Assembly (NCBI GenBank): GCA_963995505.1
Contig: OZ023195.1
Location: 1,942,109 to 2,006,108 of the forward strand
From: Hypericum androsaemum
Taxonomy: Eukaryota > Streptophyta > Magnoliopsida > Malpighiales > Hypericaceae
Length of the DNA: 64,000 nt
Reading direction: 5' to 3'
Shown here: piece after piece, positions 13,836 to 26,369 of the stretch
Numbering within the stretch: position 1 is the stretch's first letter
Layout: every line of letters starts with the position of its first letter
The notes under the pieces: model-generated
What the model was told of the DNA's origin: nothing
Databases searched by the model: none
What the model saw: only the letters and a program-made list of their open reading frames with translations
Made by a program: the position numbers and the translations under genes

Positions 13836-14803
13836 TCTGTCTCATCAAGTCCAATGCATCCTGGTAATCTCTTTTTGTTAGAGACCTTGAATTATAACAA
13901 TGATAGTTATAAAGGTATGCTAATGAAGGTGGAGAAGGATGCGATGGTAGGGATGAAAGGTGAAAGGAAATACCTACAGGTTAGTGGGGAACATTATTGT
14001 AGGTGGAGTCACATCAATGGGTCTGATGAAGTGGGAAAAAGCTCAGGTCATATGATTTTGGTTCGTATGAGGGAGCAAAGGCTTGACATGGATGGTTTGA
14101 GTGTAGTTGGGATTCGCGAAGACATGGATAGCAAGCTATGGTTGTTTCATGGAGGCATTGTTGGCAAGGAACCATGGTTGTCTCAGAGAAGCATCGTTAG
14201 CTGGGCCCTGCTATGGTTGTCTAAAGGGACGTGCACGTCAAAGGTGTTGGGTAGGTTTTACATGGAGAATGTGAAGCCGTTGGTAGCACCACGGGCGAAT
14301 CAGGTATCTCACTCAAGGCCGAACGGTAGAGTTCGAGGCATGTCGATGGTTCTACTTGGTGGAACAAAAGGTTGCCCTTTGTATGTTATGGCATGTAGCA
14401 TTGGTATGAGGCAAGAAGGTCCAGCGGAGAAGCAGTTCGAGGTTGTAGAGCATGGGGCTGACCGAAAAATAGAGGACGCGTCTATTGGTTGCAAGGTTGC
14501 TTTAGCAAGTGGACTTGCTAGTTGGGGTTCAATGGAGATTGGAGGGAATAGGCCAAGCAAGCTTGGAAGCTTGAGCTTGAGGGCTGACTCCATGTGATTG
14601 AACGGAAAAAGGTAGTGAGAAAGTTGAGATGGTATTATTGATGGCGGTGTATCTATGGTCAAGGTGGAGCTGGTAGAGTCGGTTTTGTTTCTCAAGTTCT
14701 CATGGATCTTCATGTGGCGGTATTTTATCAAGGTGGAGTTTGTTGAAGTTCGGATGGAGCTTCATGGTTCGTCCATAGGATGATTTCTCGCCAAGGTGGA
14801 GAT
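13836..14803 (+). mobile_element. Decayed Ty1-copia internal region
   Basis: The words MLMKVEKDAMVGMKGERKYL and GSDEVGKSSGHM follow the layout of the copia gag-pre-integrase region (V-K-G-x-x-V-x-MKG..YxLQG, then the HMRLGH region in a shifted frame). Later sequence is scrambled by substitutions. The PPT-like CCAAGGTGGAGAT sits directly before the LTR at 14,804. The 283-codon frame crossing this region starts inside the RING-CH fragment and is not a real gene. Confidence 0.55.
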
Positions 14804-15094
14804 TGTTAGAGATGTCAATAAATTAAAGAGGAAATGATTTGTGGGCTTGTTTCCTATTCTATTCGGACTAACTTTTGGACTCCTAATTTGACATAGATAG
14901 CTTACTTGATGTACAAGGGTTTGATTCTATATAAAGGCATGCTATCCTAAGGTTTTGTATGACTTTGTGGCTCGGAAACTCATCAGTAAAAGTTTTCCTT
15001 TCTCTCCGCGGATGTAGGCATTATGCCGAACCACGTAAACTCTTGTGTCCGTATTTTTTGTGCGTTTTGTTCTCTAGTTACTGAATTCATAACA
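14804..15094 (+). mobile_element. Copia-type LTR (3' LTR), 291 bp
   Basis: It starts TGTTAGAGATG and ends TTCATAACA, so the ends form the inverted pair TGTTA/TAACA. It is preceded by a purine-rich PPT (AAGGTGGAGAT). A TATATAAAGGC box lies at about 14,930. No matching 5' LTR was found upstream, so the element has lost its left half. Confidence 0.7.
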
Positions 15095-15528
15095 GATAGA
15101 AATTTTCGCCCCTAAAATTTTATTACTTATAAATAAATTTGTCTGCTAGGTGCGATTCAATATGATAATCTCAGCACAAAATATATTTCCCTCCCCCTGG
15201 TCAATACTTGGTAAATTTTGGTTGGTATCTAATCACACTTCAATTTATTATAAACGATTGGAAGACAGATAATGAGCATTATTCTAAATGAAGCAAAACT
15301 TATGGTATTGCTAAGTCAACGACGGCAGGAATCTAGGCAAACATGTAAGAATGATAAGAATATGCAGGCAGCAAAAGATTAAATTTGTATTAGTCAACAA
15401 TTCAGAAAACTAAATCTGCCGTCTCTCTTATCATCCTCCTCAAATCCTTCCAGGCATCAAAGAAATAGATATAAATTAGTTCATTCGGAGGAAAATAATT
15501 AGTATAATTCGATCATTGGTAGCCAGAA
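15095..15528. other. Upstream region of the P450 locus
   Basis: AT-rich sequence with no other gene. It presumably holds the former promoter of the CYP93A-like gene. Confidence 0.5.
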
Positions 15529-17141
15529 ATGACAGATTTTCAAGGATACATTGTCCTGTTTCTGATATGGATGGTTTCAGTCCTGCTGGTTAGAGCAGTC
15601 CTGAGTAAAGGCAAGAGCAAAGGCCGGCTTCCGCCAAGTCCGATGGCCCTTCCGGTCATCGGACATCTCCATCTCTTAGCCCCAATACCCCACCAAGCTC
15701 TTCACAAGCTCTCGATTTGTTATGGACCCTTGATTCATGTTTTCTCGGCTCTGTCCCTTGTGTCGTTGCTTCCTCCCCTGAGACGGCCAAGGAGTTTCTC
15801 AAGAACCACAAAGCTTCGTTCTCCGATCGTCCACAATCAAAGGCGATTGACTTCCTTACGTATGGATCCGCTGATTTCTCATTTGCACCTTACGGACCAT
15901 ACTGGAAGTTCATGAAAAAGATTTGCATGTCTGAACTTCTTGGAGGCAGGACTCTGGACCAGCTTCTTTCAGTCAGGCAAGAAGAGATAAGGCATTTCTT
16001 ACAGTTCTTGCTAAAGAAAGCCAACGCGAATGCGTCCATTGACCTTGGAAGGCAGCTCATAAGGGTAACTAACAACGTGGTATCTCGAATGACGATGAGT
16101 CAGAGGTGTTCGGATAAAGAAGACGAGGCCAACGAGATCAAGAGCTTGGTTCATAATATCGCCGAGATCACCGGAAAGTTTAATGTATCAGATTTTATCT
16201 GGTTTTGCAAAAACTTAGATTTGCAGGGATTTGGCAAGAGACTGGAGGTAGTGCACAAGAAGTTCGATACCATGATGGAAAGGATCCTAAAGGAGCACGA
16301 AGATGATAGGAAGCTAAAGAGGGAGACCGAAAAAGCATATTCCCCGAAAGATCTACTCGACATTTTGATGGATATAGCAGAAGATGAGAAGGCAGATATC
16401 AAGTTGACAAGAGAAAACATCAAGGCCTTCATACTGGTAAATAAAACCTTTTCGATCATAGGCCTCTTAGGAGCAGAATGTTCAATTATCTTTGTTGGTT
16501 ATGATCTGTGCATCTCGCAGTACATATTCATAGCGGGTACCGACACATCTGCAATTACGACAGAGTGGGCTATAGCAGAGCTAATCAACCATCCTGACAT
16601 AATGGAGAAAGCATGACAAGAGATTGATTCTGTTGTGGGAAGAAACAGAATAGTCCAAGAATCAGACATGGGTAACCTACCTTACCTCCAAGCCATAGTC
16701 AAGGAAACGCTGAGACTTCACCCCACCGGACCAATGATTGTGAGGGAGTCAACTGAAAATTGTACCATCAACGGTTACGAAATCCCAGCACGGACGAGGC
16801 TCTTCATTAATGTGTGGGCTATCGGAAGGGACCCGAACCACTGGGAAAAGCAGCTCGAGTTCAACCCGGAGAGGTTCCTGGACAATGGAAGGAGGCAGAT
16901 AGGTGTGAGGGGCCAGCATTTTCATCTGCTGCCATTTGGGAGTGGAAGGAGAGGGTGCCCTGGAACATCACTTGCACTACAACTCATTCAGAGTACCCTT
17001 GCTTCCATGATTCAGTGCTTCGACTGGAGGGGGGTCAACGGTGAAGTTGACATGGAAGAAGGGCCTGGACTAACCCTTCCAAGGCTTCATCCTCTGATTT
17101 GTGTTCCCGTAGCGAGGCTTGATCCGTTGCCATATTCGTGA
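15529..17141 (+). pseudogene. CYP93A-like cytochrome P450, broken by frameshift and stop
   Basis: Two exons (15529-16436 and 16521-17141) are separated by an 84-bp phase-0 intron. The product would be a microsomal P450 of about 500 residues: N-terminal anchor ([17 protein letters not shown]), hinge [15 protein letters not shown]-helix AGTDTS, K-helix KETLRL, NPERF, and heme loop [10 protein letters not shown] with its cysteine. The CYP93A family includes the soybean 3,9-dihydroxypterocarpan 6a-hydroxylase. Two lesions are visible. A single missing T in the T run at 15,740-15,743 shifts the frame after GPLIHVF. A TGA at 16,614-16,616 replaces a codon that is Arg in the family (CGA to TGA is a CpG-type change). 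Everything else is intact, so inactivation is recent, or one or both lesions are assembly errors. Confidence 0.88.
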
Positions 17142-18461
17142 ACAATGATCAGACAATGATCACAGCAGCAGCAAAGCAACAAACCGACTTGTCATTGATC
17201 CTACCACGTTTGCAACTCTTTCATAGAAATCCTACTTTTGTTGTTCAATCCTGAACTGATGATACCTTATTACCTCGCGTCAATAGAACATTCACGTATC
17301 CGTCGCGAGAGAGATCGATCCGATTCGAATTCGGTTATTCCGTGGCACAACAATGCATTCACAGGTTCACATTTCATTACAGGTAATCAACCCGACCATA
17401 GGACTACAATCAACAACGAGACTACACCATCAGAAAATCGAACAAGACCACACAATCGAATAATAGTTGGTAAGATGGGCAAACGAATTCCTCCTATTGC
17501 ACACAACAGATGCTTTCCTCCTCCGGTTCTCCTATCTCCTCCCTATACTCATATTCGTGTGGGCCAATTCCCTAAACCAACTAAAAAGTCAAAACCCTAT
17601 GCCAGGCAAGCAACTTTGACTCAAGTCTTGTAAATATAATCGCATCGCTCCTCCCCAAGTCTCTCTCTCTGTTCGATCAGTTTGTGAAGTTCTCGAGATA
17701 CATCGATCACGGGTCTACCGAGGAACATTTCGATGGTTCCAACTGGAGCAAATATAAAATAATCAGGTCGGTTGATTTACTTAAATTTACTTAAATATTT
17801 TTTTAAAGAATTTTCAAATTTTATCACTTGTGCCGACAAGACCATGTCTAGTAGTGCCTCTGAGGGCCAAAGTCATGAATAAGGACGAAAAGAGAGAAAA
17901 AAAATAAGAACTAAAATATGTCCCCCGCCAAGGTTGTCCGCCCCTGCACAAGGCCACGGTTATGAATATTTTATTATTTTTTGCTTTTTAATTATAGTTT
18001 AGTGATAGCTGACACAATATTATTCGATAAAAATATGAAAGTTTGTTTTTTTATTTTTAATAAATTGAGCTTAATATTTTTAATTCGTATAGAGTTTAAC
18101 TTTTTAATTCTCTATGAAAATTAATTCGTATAAATAATATATGTATATGGATGAGAAAAAAATTAATTATTTATCTGGTAATCTGGATTAAACAAGATGA
18201 AAATATTTTAATTGAATTGAATTATACATAGATAAAAAAAAATTAATTATTTATCTATAATTTGGATTGGACCAGTCATTACCAGCCTGTCTTACTTCGC
18301 GAAAGCCTGACAAGTTGTAACCGGAAAGGATTCATTGTTCTCGATCATATCAATGACTTTTTTTTATAAGTTCGCATCGATGACTTCTTCACCCAAAAGA
18401 GAGGGGATAAAATTCTATCCAGTTTTTTTTTGTGGAAATAAAATTCTATCTAGTTAGGTGT
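17142..18461. other. Intergenic sequence downstream of the P450
   Basis: There is a 131-codon frame at 17,238-17,633, but its composition is not gene-like and it shows no domain. Repetitive AT-rich DNA at 17,940-18,260 (a TTATTATTTT region and a GGATGAGA-AAAATTAATTAT word) recurs near 49,130-49,250 and 51,420-51,520. Confidence 0.5.
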
Positions 18462-18659
18462 AATATGCTTGGGACGGGATTGGGTCCTGGAGAACCCGTT
18501 CCAGGACCATCCCGGGGTGAACCCATAGGGACAAAATTATAATTAACGCAAGGCAAGCTCTCCAAAGATAAAACAAACGCGCACCTCACATCTTAACTAA
18601 ACGACAAAAAAGTCGTTCCATTGCGGTGGAATTCAAATTTTTCGTTTCTTTTGTTCTAT

Positions 18660-19330
18660 TTTTAATTTAGTATCAATCTAACAATTATCTATAAGTATTT
18701 TTAATAATCGGACATACTATTTGATATGATCAGATTAATTAAATTATATATTAAATGGTATGCTAAGTTATATCATTCAATATAATTAAGTATACTATTT
18801 GATATAACCGAGCATACCATTGAATATAACTGGAAATACCATTTGATATATAATTTAATTAATTATTTAATAGTTAGACATACTATTTAATATAACCGGA
18901 CATACCATTTAATATAAGTGGGTAAACTATTTGATATATTCTGGCATACCATTCGATCATACTTGGTTAAACTTTTTGATCGTAACATAACAAACTATTT
19001 TATCATAATATTATAAATCATTTTATCATAACATGATAAACCATCGTATCATAATGTGCAAACCGTATCATAACATGATAAACTATTGTATCATAATATA
19101 ATAAACCATTGTATCATAATTATTCAAACTATTGAATCATAACATAATAAACCATCGTATCATAACATGATAAACTATTGTATCACAACTGCGCAAACTA
19201 TTGTATCGCAAATGTGCAAACCATTGTATCGCAAATGTGCAAACCATTGTATCGTAACATATAAACTATTGTATCGTAATCAGACATACCATTTGATATA
19301 ATCGAGTATACCATTTGATTAATAAAAGTC
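18660..19330. repeat. AT-rich tandem minisatellite, ~20-bp units
   Basis: Imperfect units change gradually along the block. The first part (18,700-18,960) reads like CATACCATTTAATATAACCGGA, the reverse complement of the GGCATGCCCGGTTATGTC word seen elsewhere. The second part (18,960-19,300) reads like AAACTATTGTATCATAACAT. It lies inside a TIR element. Confidence 0.8.
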
Positions 19331-19617
19331 TATTTTTAGTGTGAAATGTTAAATGAGTACTTATCTACACGTGGCCATCTACCCAAACCATTTAAAGCTA
19401 TCCACACAACCTCAACTAGCATCATGGCCATCACCATTCTTTTGAGCTTCATTTTTTTAGGGGAAATTTTAATTTTTATCTAAAGCCATTCTTTTCTTTG
19501 CCAAATAAAATCTAAAGCCATTATTTTAAAAGTCCTCTCTTCATCTTCATCCTTTGCAAAGATCTCTGCGTGTATAAATTATAAAGCCATTATTTTTTCA
19601 CCCATAACCAAAAAAGA

Positions 19618-20160
19618 ATGATCTGGGCATTCAAAGAAGCAAAGGGTCACTATTTGGAGGAATTGCAAGAGAAGAGGTACAACAATGAAGACAGCAACCA
19701 CTGCTCCGATGATGGAGCTAGATCCAGAACCCTCTACGTGGCTCTAACTAATGGGGGTGTTAGAACTAGTACCCATCCTCGCTCGACTTGCCTAGATCTG
19801 GAGGAAGGCCTGCCATGGCGCTGACGATGCAAAGGTCAGCTAGCTCCGCCGACGCCAAGAAAATTGCGGTCCCCTCTGAAATATGGACCACGGCGTCGAA
19901 GAGAGAGGGATCTCATTTGTGTAGTTGTCGACCACGGCGTCGAACTAAAAAATATGGACTGCCGTTTGCTCCAACCGCACCGCTCAAGTCACTTGAATCT
20001 CCTGCACCATCGTTGTACACTGTAGTCCCCTCAGAAGTCGTTTCCGACCGCCATTCGAATCTGACAGAAACCGACCTAGGGTTTCACGAGGAGGAAGTCG
20101 CTGCCTGTACAAACCGCTTTGTCACCGTCACCGCCAGAGTCCCGACGCCGATCTAATCCC
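19618..20160 (+). other. GC-rich segment within TIR element, possible captured gene piece
   Basis: Open frames of 68 and 122 codons lie in the GC-richest part of the element. They show no motif that I recognise. The position inside a TIR element suggests captured genomic sequence. Expression or function is not supported. Confidence 0.35.
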
Positions 20161-20445
20161 CAGAGTCCTTGTCTTGGTCGCATCCTGCCGCCATCCATGG
20201 TTGGTTGTCGCTAGGCTTGGAAGAGAGCAAGTGAGAGAGAAAAGTGGGTGAAGAAGGAGGAGAGAGGGAGAGCTGGAATAGAATGGAAAGAGAGGAGGAG
20301 AAAAAATGTCTAAACTACCCCGACTTAATAATAGCCCTCAGATCCGCGAATTTTTTTTATGAGCTAATCAAACGGCTCTACTTAAGGCCAGTTCGGGCCT
20401 GACAAGTTTTCTACGACCAGGACTGAATCCAGTCCCAATATGCTT

Positions 20446-22143
20446 GACGTTTAATCAACAAATATTTGATAGCAATCAATAACTTAAATATCTTCTTAAA
20501 AAATCAATAATTTAAATATTTGTTAGAAAAATAGTCACAAATCTAAAATTTTGCCAAATTTAAATTTAAGTTAGTTGACCTAATAAATAATTAAATATAT
20601 GGTTATCAGTTATTTCCGCCAAAAAAATATACCTGAGAAACACGTACAATTAGTCTCTCTTATCCAGTTTGTGGGAGTGGACCTAAATGCATGTTGTCAA
20701 TTACATGATTAAATGCAAAATATTACGCCCAATTTCATGACACAGTTGTATTGTACCAAAATAAACATATCGATGGCTTGCCAAAATCTAATAATTTAAA
20801 TGTCTCATCCCTATTTGTATCAAGATGCCTGAAACGTACATGCAATTCAGAACACAAAGATAGATGCCAAAAAGACCCTTTTGTTCACTTTTTCCAAGTC
20901 GGTGGAAACAAATTTCTGTTTGGCGAAATAGATCGGGAGCAAATAACAGATAGCAGAAAGTAGATAGCAAATTGAAAGTAGATAGCGGATAGTAAATTGA
21001 AGAATGTATTTGGTAAAATAAAGTTTTAGGTAATAGAAAATATATATTTGGTTAAATAAAATATATATTCGGTTGACAATATCTACTACGACGAGGTCTT
21101 AATAACTTATAGTTTAAAGCCGCTTGCAGGGTTCATCGCGCGATTAGCTTCCCTACTACAGATGATGACGTGGTAACTTGAATCCTTTTCTAAAAGTTAA
21201 ACTATCACTTAATTAATAAGTAATCGTTTGAGTGTAATATTTACTAGGTCGGATTGGGTGCTGCCTATCCGAGGTGGGTTGTGGGTCGCTGAATAGCAGA
21301 GGAAATACGCATGTGGTTAATCTTACGACTGGGACAGTTTACAAGGCATTTTTTTACTTTTCATCTAAAGAAGGTCAGACAATGATATAACACGTGAAAT
21401 AAAATGGTAAACCATGCAACATATACCAGTACAACTACGTTATACAATAGTGCAATATGCGACATACAATGGTACAACACGCGATATACACTGATATTCA
21501 GCATTAGACAATTGTACAACATACAACATACAATGGTATATTATGCGGTATACAATAGTACAACATGAGACATACAATAATACAACATGGGACATATAAT
21601 TGTACATCTTGCGGTATACATTGGTGCTTTGGCATTAAACAATGATGCAACATGCTTAAAATTGTCACTATGTAATATATGATATTACAAATTTCTCATC
21701 GCGTGAGTCAACTAGGTCACATTGTTTGCCAGCACTCAATGAAGCCCCAAAATTGAAAGGAAAAAAGAGAAAAGTTATAACTTCTATTTTCTTTTTATAA
21801 CCGTAAGAGTATCGAGATTCTCATAATTAGGTACTGTGACCAACTTGTGATCATATGATTTGCACAAAAAATTCCAAAGCACCAACTATTTATTATTCTT
21901 CGATTTCTTTTTTTTTTAAGAAATAGAATTTATTCAAAAATAGATATTACACACCAATATTTATTATAGCTAGGGAAACATTATAAGCAACATAATTATT
22001 CACTGTAGGTAGGGAAAACAAATAACCCCATCAGGGTTCGCAAATTCTTTCCCGCTGCTTTAGTTGCATCAACTCAAATACTAATAATTTCGAATATCTT
22101 CTTATACTATATCTGTTCTTTTTCGACTCGGTCACCTCCCTCC
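20446..22143. other. Intergenic sequence with an ACAATGGTACAAC minisatellite
   Basis: The words ACATACAATGGTACAACA repeat with variation at about 21,375-21,665. A GGATTGGGT word at 21,249 lies to its left, like the TIR-element ends elsewhere, but I cannot define a right terminus. No gene is visible. Confidence 0.55.
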
Positions 22144-23136
22144 CTACTTGCAGCTTGCAAGTGGCGAACCGCACAAGCACTTGTTGTGGAGATAATCATA
22201 CGTTTCAAAGCTCTGAAGCTTTCCACCAACTGGGATCTGACCACACAGGCTATTGTAGCTCACGTTCAGGAGCTGCAGATTCAGCTGGGTTAACTGGGTC
22301 GGAAGACTTCCGTAGATGTCGTTGTGGTTCATGTCCAAGGAAGTCAGGCTGCTCGGGAAGACAACCTTGGAGAAGTCGAAGGCCAACGTGTTCCTGGAGA
22401 TGTCAATGATCTGGGTGGTCTGGCTCGACCCGAACAGCATCGACGCGTCGCCTACGAGACTGTTTCTGGACAGGTCGATGGAGGTCAGCTTGAGGGTGGA
22501 AAAGGACGCAGGGATGTGGCCAGTGAGCTTGTTGTTGGATAAGTAAATATCAGGTGAAGGGTTTCCTTTGAAGTTTCCAAGTGAGGCGGGGATTGTACCA
22601 GTTAACTGGTTGTTGTCCAAGTGAAGGGCTTGAAGGTTAGACAACGAGGAGAGTTCGGCTGGGATCTCTCCCGATAGCTTGTTGTGAGACAAGTCCAGGA
22701 ACGTTAGGCCTGTGAGCTGGCCTAAGAAAGCGGGGACCGATCCGGTTAGGGCTAAGTTCTTAAGCCTAAGGAATGTGAGTTTGGTCAGCTTGGATATTGC
22801 TGGCTGTATTGGGCCTGTGACATCTGATAGGTGGTTGAAGTCTAGCATCTTGAGGTACGGCAGGTCGCCGATGGCCGGAGGGAGCTGGCCCGAAAGGTTA
22901 CCGGAGAAGACGGTAAGGGAGGTGATCCGGTTGGTGGTGGAGTCACACTCAACTTGGTACCAATCGGAGCAACAATCAGTGTCATTCTTCCAGGAGGCCA
23001 AAAGGTAAGGGTTACCAAAGGCTTGCTTTATTTGGAGAAGGGCTTTCTTGTCCTGAGGATTGCAGAGTTCTGCTTGGGAATAATTTGAAAGTAGTGCAAT
23101 TGAAGCTAGGAAGGAAATGATCAGGAGATTATTCAT
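22144..23136 (-). CDS. Polygalacturonase-inhibiting protein 1 (PGIP)
   Basis: This 330-residue secreted leucine-rich-repeat protein inhibits fungal and insect endo-polygalacturonases in the cell wall. It has a signal peptide (residues 1 to about 22, ending SQA), then AELCNPQDKKALLQIK, the cysteine-capped N-terminal domain with TDCCSDWYQVECD, ten plant extracellular-type repeats of the LxGxIP kind (for example LTGSVPAFLGQLTGLTFLDL), and the C-terminal cap KCLCGSPLASCK. N-glycosylation sites include NDT, NLS and NVS. The gene is intronless, like most PGIPs, and its length is typical. It is the only minus-strand PGIP here and is the most divergent in sequence from the two plus-strand copies, so it is probably the oldest branch of the cluster. 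Confidence 0.95.
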   Translation of the reverse strand: MNNLLIISFLASIALLSNYSQAELCNPQDKKALLQIKQAFGNPYLLASWKNDTDCCSDWYQVECDSTTNRITSLTVFSGNLSGQLPPAIGDLPYLKMLDFNHLSDVTGPIQPAISKLTKLTFLRLKNLALTGSVPAFLGQLTGLTFLDLSHNKLSGEIPAELSSLSNLQALHLDNNQLTGTIPASLGNFKGNPSPDIYLSNNKLTGHIPASFSTLKLTSIDLSRNSLVGDASMLFGSSQTTQIIDISRNTLAFDFSKVVFPSSLTSLDMNHNDIYGSLPTQLTQLNLQLLNVSYNSLCGQIPVGGKLQSFETYDYLHNKCLCGSPLASCK

Positions 23137-23202
23137 TTTGGTGTATTTGGTTGTTTTGAGATTTTGTGTGTGTTGGGATTAAGAAAAGAAGGGGTGGTAT
23201 TT

Positions 23203-23210
23203 AATTTATA
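23203..23210 (-). promoter_or_regulatory. Candidate TATA box of PGIP 1
   Basis: TATAAATT reads on the minus strand 67-74 bp upstream of the ATG at 23,136, giving a 5' leader of about 40 bases. It is a sequence match only. Confidence 0.55.
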
Positions 23211-26200
23211 GGGTTGAGATATGAGTAATAATATATTATTTTGGACTTGTGACATATCTGGGGATGTTTTATCTAAAGGGAAGACTTTTGTATTTGGAAA
23301 AGGTCAAAACAAATCGTAGCGTGATAATTTGACCAGATTTGTTGTTGATGTAACGGTTTAAGGAAAAAAAGAGAGGATCAACCTCCTTTAATATTAAAAT
23401 GAGATTTGATGATTGACTATGGTCACATATTCCCAATTAGCATTTTTTTGTCCATAACATTCTAATGTCTTCTGCAGTAAGTATATACATATATATACAT
23501 ACACACGACTAAATTCAGAAAAAACACTCGTCTTATTTAGAGGGTGATTCACCTAATAATGTTCGCTATCTTCATAAGTTTTTTTTGTAAGGGTCTCTAT
23601 TCATAAGATTGAGGTCTAGACAATTTGAAAAAAAAGTCTCTTATTAACCAATCCTATTCATCAATTACGCTATCGAATATCTATTAGGTCGATTAATTTA
23701 GATTCAAGTCTTTTATTAAAAGTTAACAAAATTTTTCTAAAAGATATTTAATACTAATATATTCTTAAAAATTCGAACTTACCTTTCGATTATGTTAGTA
23801 CTTCTCCCTCACCTCATTTTTTTGGTCAGGTCTCTCTCACCTAATTACTTGTTAGTAATTAACGACTTTGTTATGACTATGGCTATATGACAATTTGGCG
23901 TGTCTTTAAGTCTGACTTGGCCTCCATGACTATGAAGTCGGTTGGAGCTCAAGTAAGCTTTTAACACTTCACATAGAGCTTCAAGCCGATCAACTCGAAT
24001 GGTAAATATGATCTCTTACTCCGGTGGTCTAGATTGATCTATACTGTGGGCGGTTAGCCTAACTCGTTGACCGGAAGGGTGAATATAGGAAATCACTCAT
24101 TGACGAAGATGAGTGGCGGAATTGAGAGTTCATGCCTAGCCGAATATTTTCTAAATAAATAAATTGTATTTATGAAGAAAAACAATTCGACAAAGTAGCA
24201 AGTAATTGCACGAACTATCTATTACATTAATCAATCGGTGCTCGTAAACACATTTTGCCTAAACTAAGTTATAAACATACATAACTAAAGTGCATATTGA
24301 GTTAGGTAAGTTATACATCCTAGATACCCACATATTGGTCCTAGACTCCTAGCCAAATACTCTATTTTTTTCCGGCGAATCAAATTTTTATGGAAGTTAT
24401 TTTTTGTTTTTTTTAGGAATTAATTTCGTTCGTGAATTTGGCTTGCAAATACAACACTTCGGTCTCTCAACTCTGTACATGCATGTTCATTTTGTTTGGA
24501 TTATAATTTTGTATGCAAATGTCAATTTTAATTTGTATAGAATTAATTTAACTAAACATTTGTTTGGATTATGAAGTTGATAGCCGATCAAATAAAATAT
24601 TCCTTTTCTGCAAACGAATTAAGCTTAATTTATAGTAGTTAAAAAATTATTCGACAACAAATTTTGAAATAAGTTTATTATTTAATTAATTTTTGAATGA
24701 AACGAAGACATAATTTTCATTTATAGGCCTAATAAGCTTAAGACTAGGATGTGAAGAATCAATAATGAATTATATTAGATTCAATTTTTTATATAAGATA
24801 ATTGTTGGAGTGAGTTAAGTTAGGATTCTTGCATTATTTAACCCAATTGCTTTCTTCAAACGATTATTTTTATTTCAGATTGATGTACTTGAATTTTATG
24901 GAGATGATAAATGTTTCATTTTGGGATTATAGCACTTTTTGGACTCTTGACATGAGAAAAATACGTTATAGCTATCATTAAAATATTGGGACAAGTGACC
25001 ACATCTACGAGTTCTAAACTCGTTTGACCTTTTTTTTTTTGGTTAAGTAAAAACTCTTTTGACGTTAGGAGGTTCTAATTTCTTTTTTCTTGGGTGCACG
25101 GCGGTAATGTGCTAAGTTAAATCGAGCACCAAGGTTGTATCATTAGGAGATTATATTTTGGGGTTGGGGCTCACTTTTTTTGAAGGATTATTTTTTTAAG
25201 GGAATGCGATTTTTTAATAGTAAAATCTTATTATGCACCGAAAATTTATGTAAATACATAATTAAATTACGTATAAAAATAGGTAGAATATAGATCCTTA
25301 TCCCAGTTTGTTCTCACTTAAGACAATTTCTATCACGTTAGCATCCAATGATATAAGATTGTCTAGTGTTCATATTAGGCGAATTGTGCTTATGAAACAA
25401 TTGGTGTAACTACTTCGATGGAGGAATACAATTTTTTTTTTAAATAAACATTCCACTTATAAAACAAAATAGCAAAGCTTGTAGAGAATAAAAATTTTCA
25501 CATGACATGAATGGTTGGACGAGTTCCACGTTCATCAACGCACTTGCTCGAATCTGTCGGTAAAAGTTAAGTGACATTAATTGTCCATAGCAATCTGTTA
25601 GATTGTGTTTATTAAAAAATAGCAAATCTATTAGATTGTGGAGAGCTTTTACCCGTAATTACCAGCTGTTGTCTCCATATCCAACTGGCCATACGAAAGG
25701 CAACTAAGAATTGTCGATTAGTCTTGGCTTCACTTTTCCTTGGTTGGATACGGAAAATAAAATTTGAAGCTTGACAATTTCTTCCTTCCAGCAGAAAACA
25801 ACTCGTATTATCTATGCATATAGAAGACAACTAAGTATTTGTTTGAAAATTTTTATTATCTTTTAAATTTTTATTCGATTCAAATTTTCATTAATCAATC
25901 AGGTGAGTATTATGCTTTGATACACTACTATCTCGTGGCTTTAAATTCTTTAATCAGGTCACAGAGGTTTCATCTAACTCACAACCAAGTCACACCCCAA
26001 GTTACTTGAGCTATCTACATGTCATCTCATGTCATTTATTTTATTTGCGTGTTATGTCAAATCACTAATTTTATCTGTACGACATACTACTTGATTAATT
26101 TGGAAAAAATTAAATTATCTCTGTAGTAATTGGATTCAAATCTAGACTAGGAGGAGGTGGAAATGTCTCGATTGTGGGCCAACGTTATGATATGCATATA

Positions 26201-26369
26201 AATTAATGAAGTGACATAACACGAAATTAATAATGTGATACAACAAATATGACAATCATTCTTTATCTCAGCAGATGTCATGTGGTTGTTAGTTATTTAA
26301 AACTACAAAAGACAGGTATGTCAAAAACTACATGATATTCAGGTGAAATTTAATCCAAAAAATGCTCAT
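23211..26369. other. AT-rich intergenic sequence
   Basis: Three kilobases without a recognisable gene, TIR pair or LTR. Low-complexity T and A runs are common. The 72-codon minus frame at 25,612-25,830 shows nothing recognisable. Confidence 0.5.

Larger units (their letters stand above)
18471..20436. mobile_element. Mutator-like TIR element with 9-bp target duplication (block III)
   Basis: The left end reads GGGACGGGATTGGGTCCTGG. The right end, reversed, reads GGGACTGGATTCAGTCCTGG. Both are flanked by the exact 9-bp repeat AATATGCTT (18,462-18,470 and 20,437-20,445), as expected of Mutator-like elements. The interior has an AT-rich tandem minisatellite at 18,660-19,330 and a GC-richer segment with short frames at 19,620-20,160. 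No transposase is visible, so it is non-autonomous. The GGATTGGGT terminus recurs at other minisatellite-bearing elements in the window. Confidence 0.85.

Noticed and set aside
13746..14597. 283-codon frame as a host gene
   Set aside because: It starts in antisense of the RING-CH fragment and runs into decayed copia sequence.
17238..17633. 131-codon frame downstream of the P450
   Set aside because: No domain, no homologous word, and composition unlike nearby genes; kept only as intergenic.
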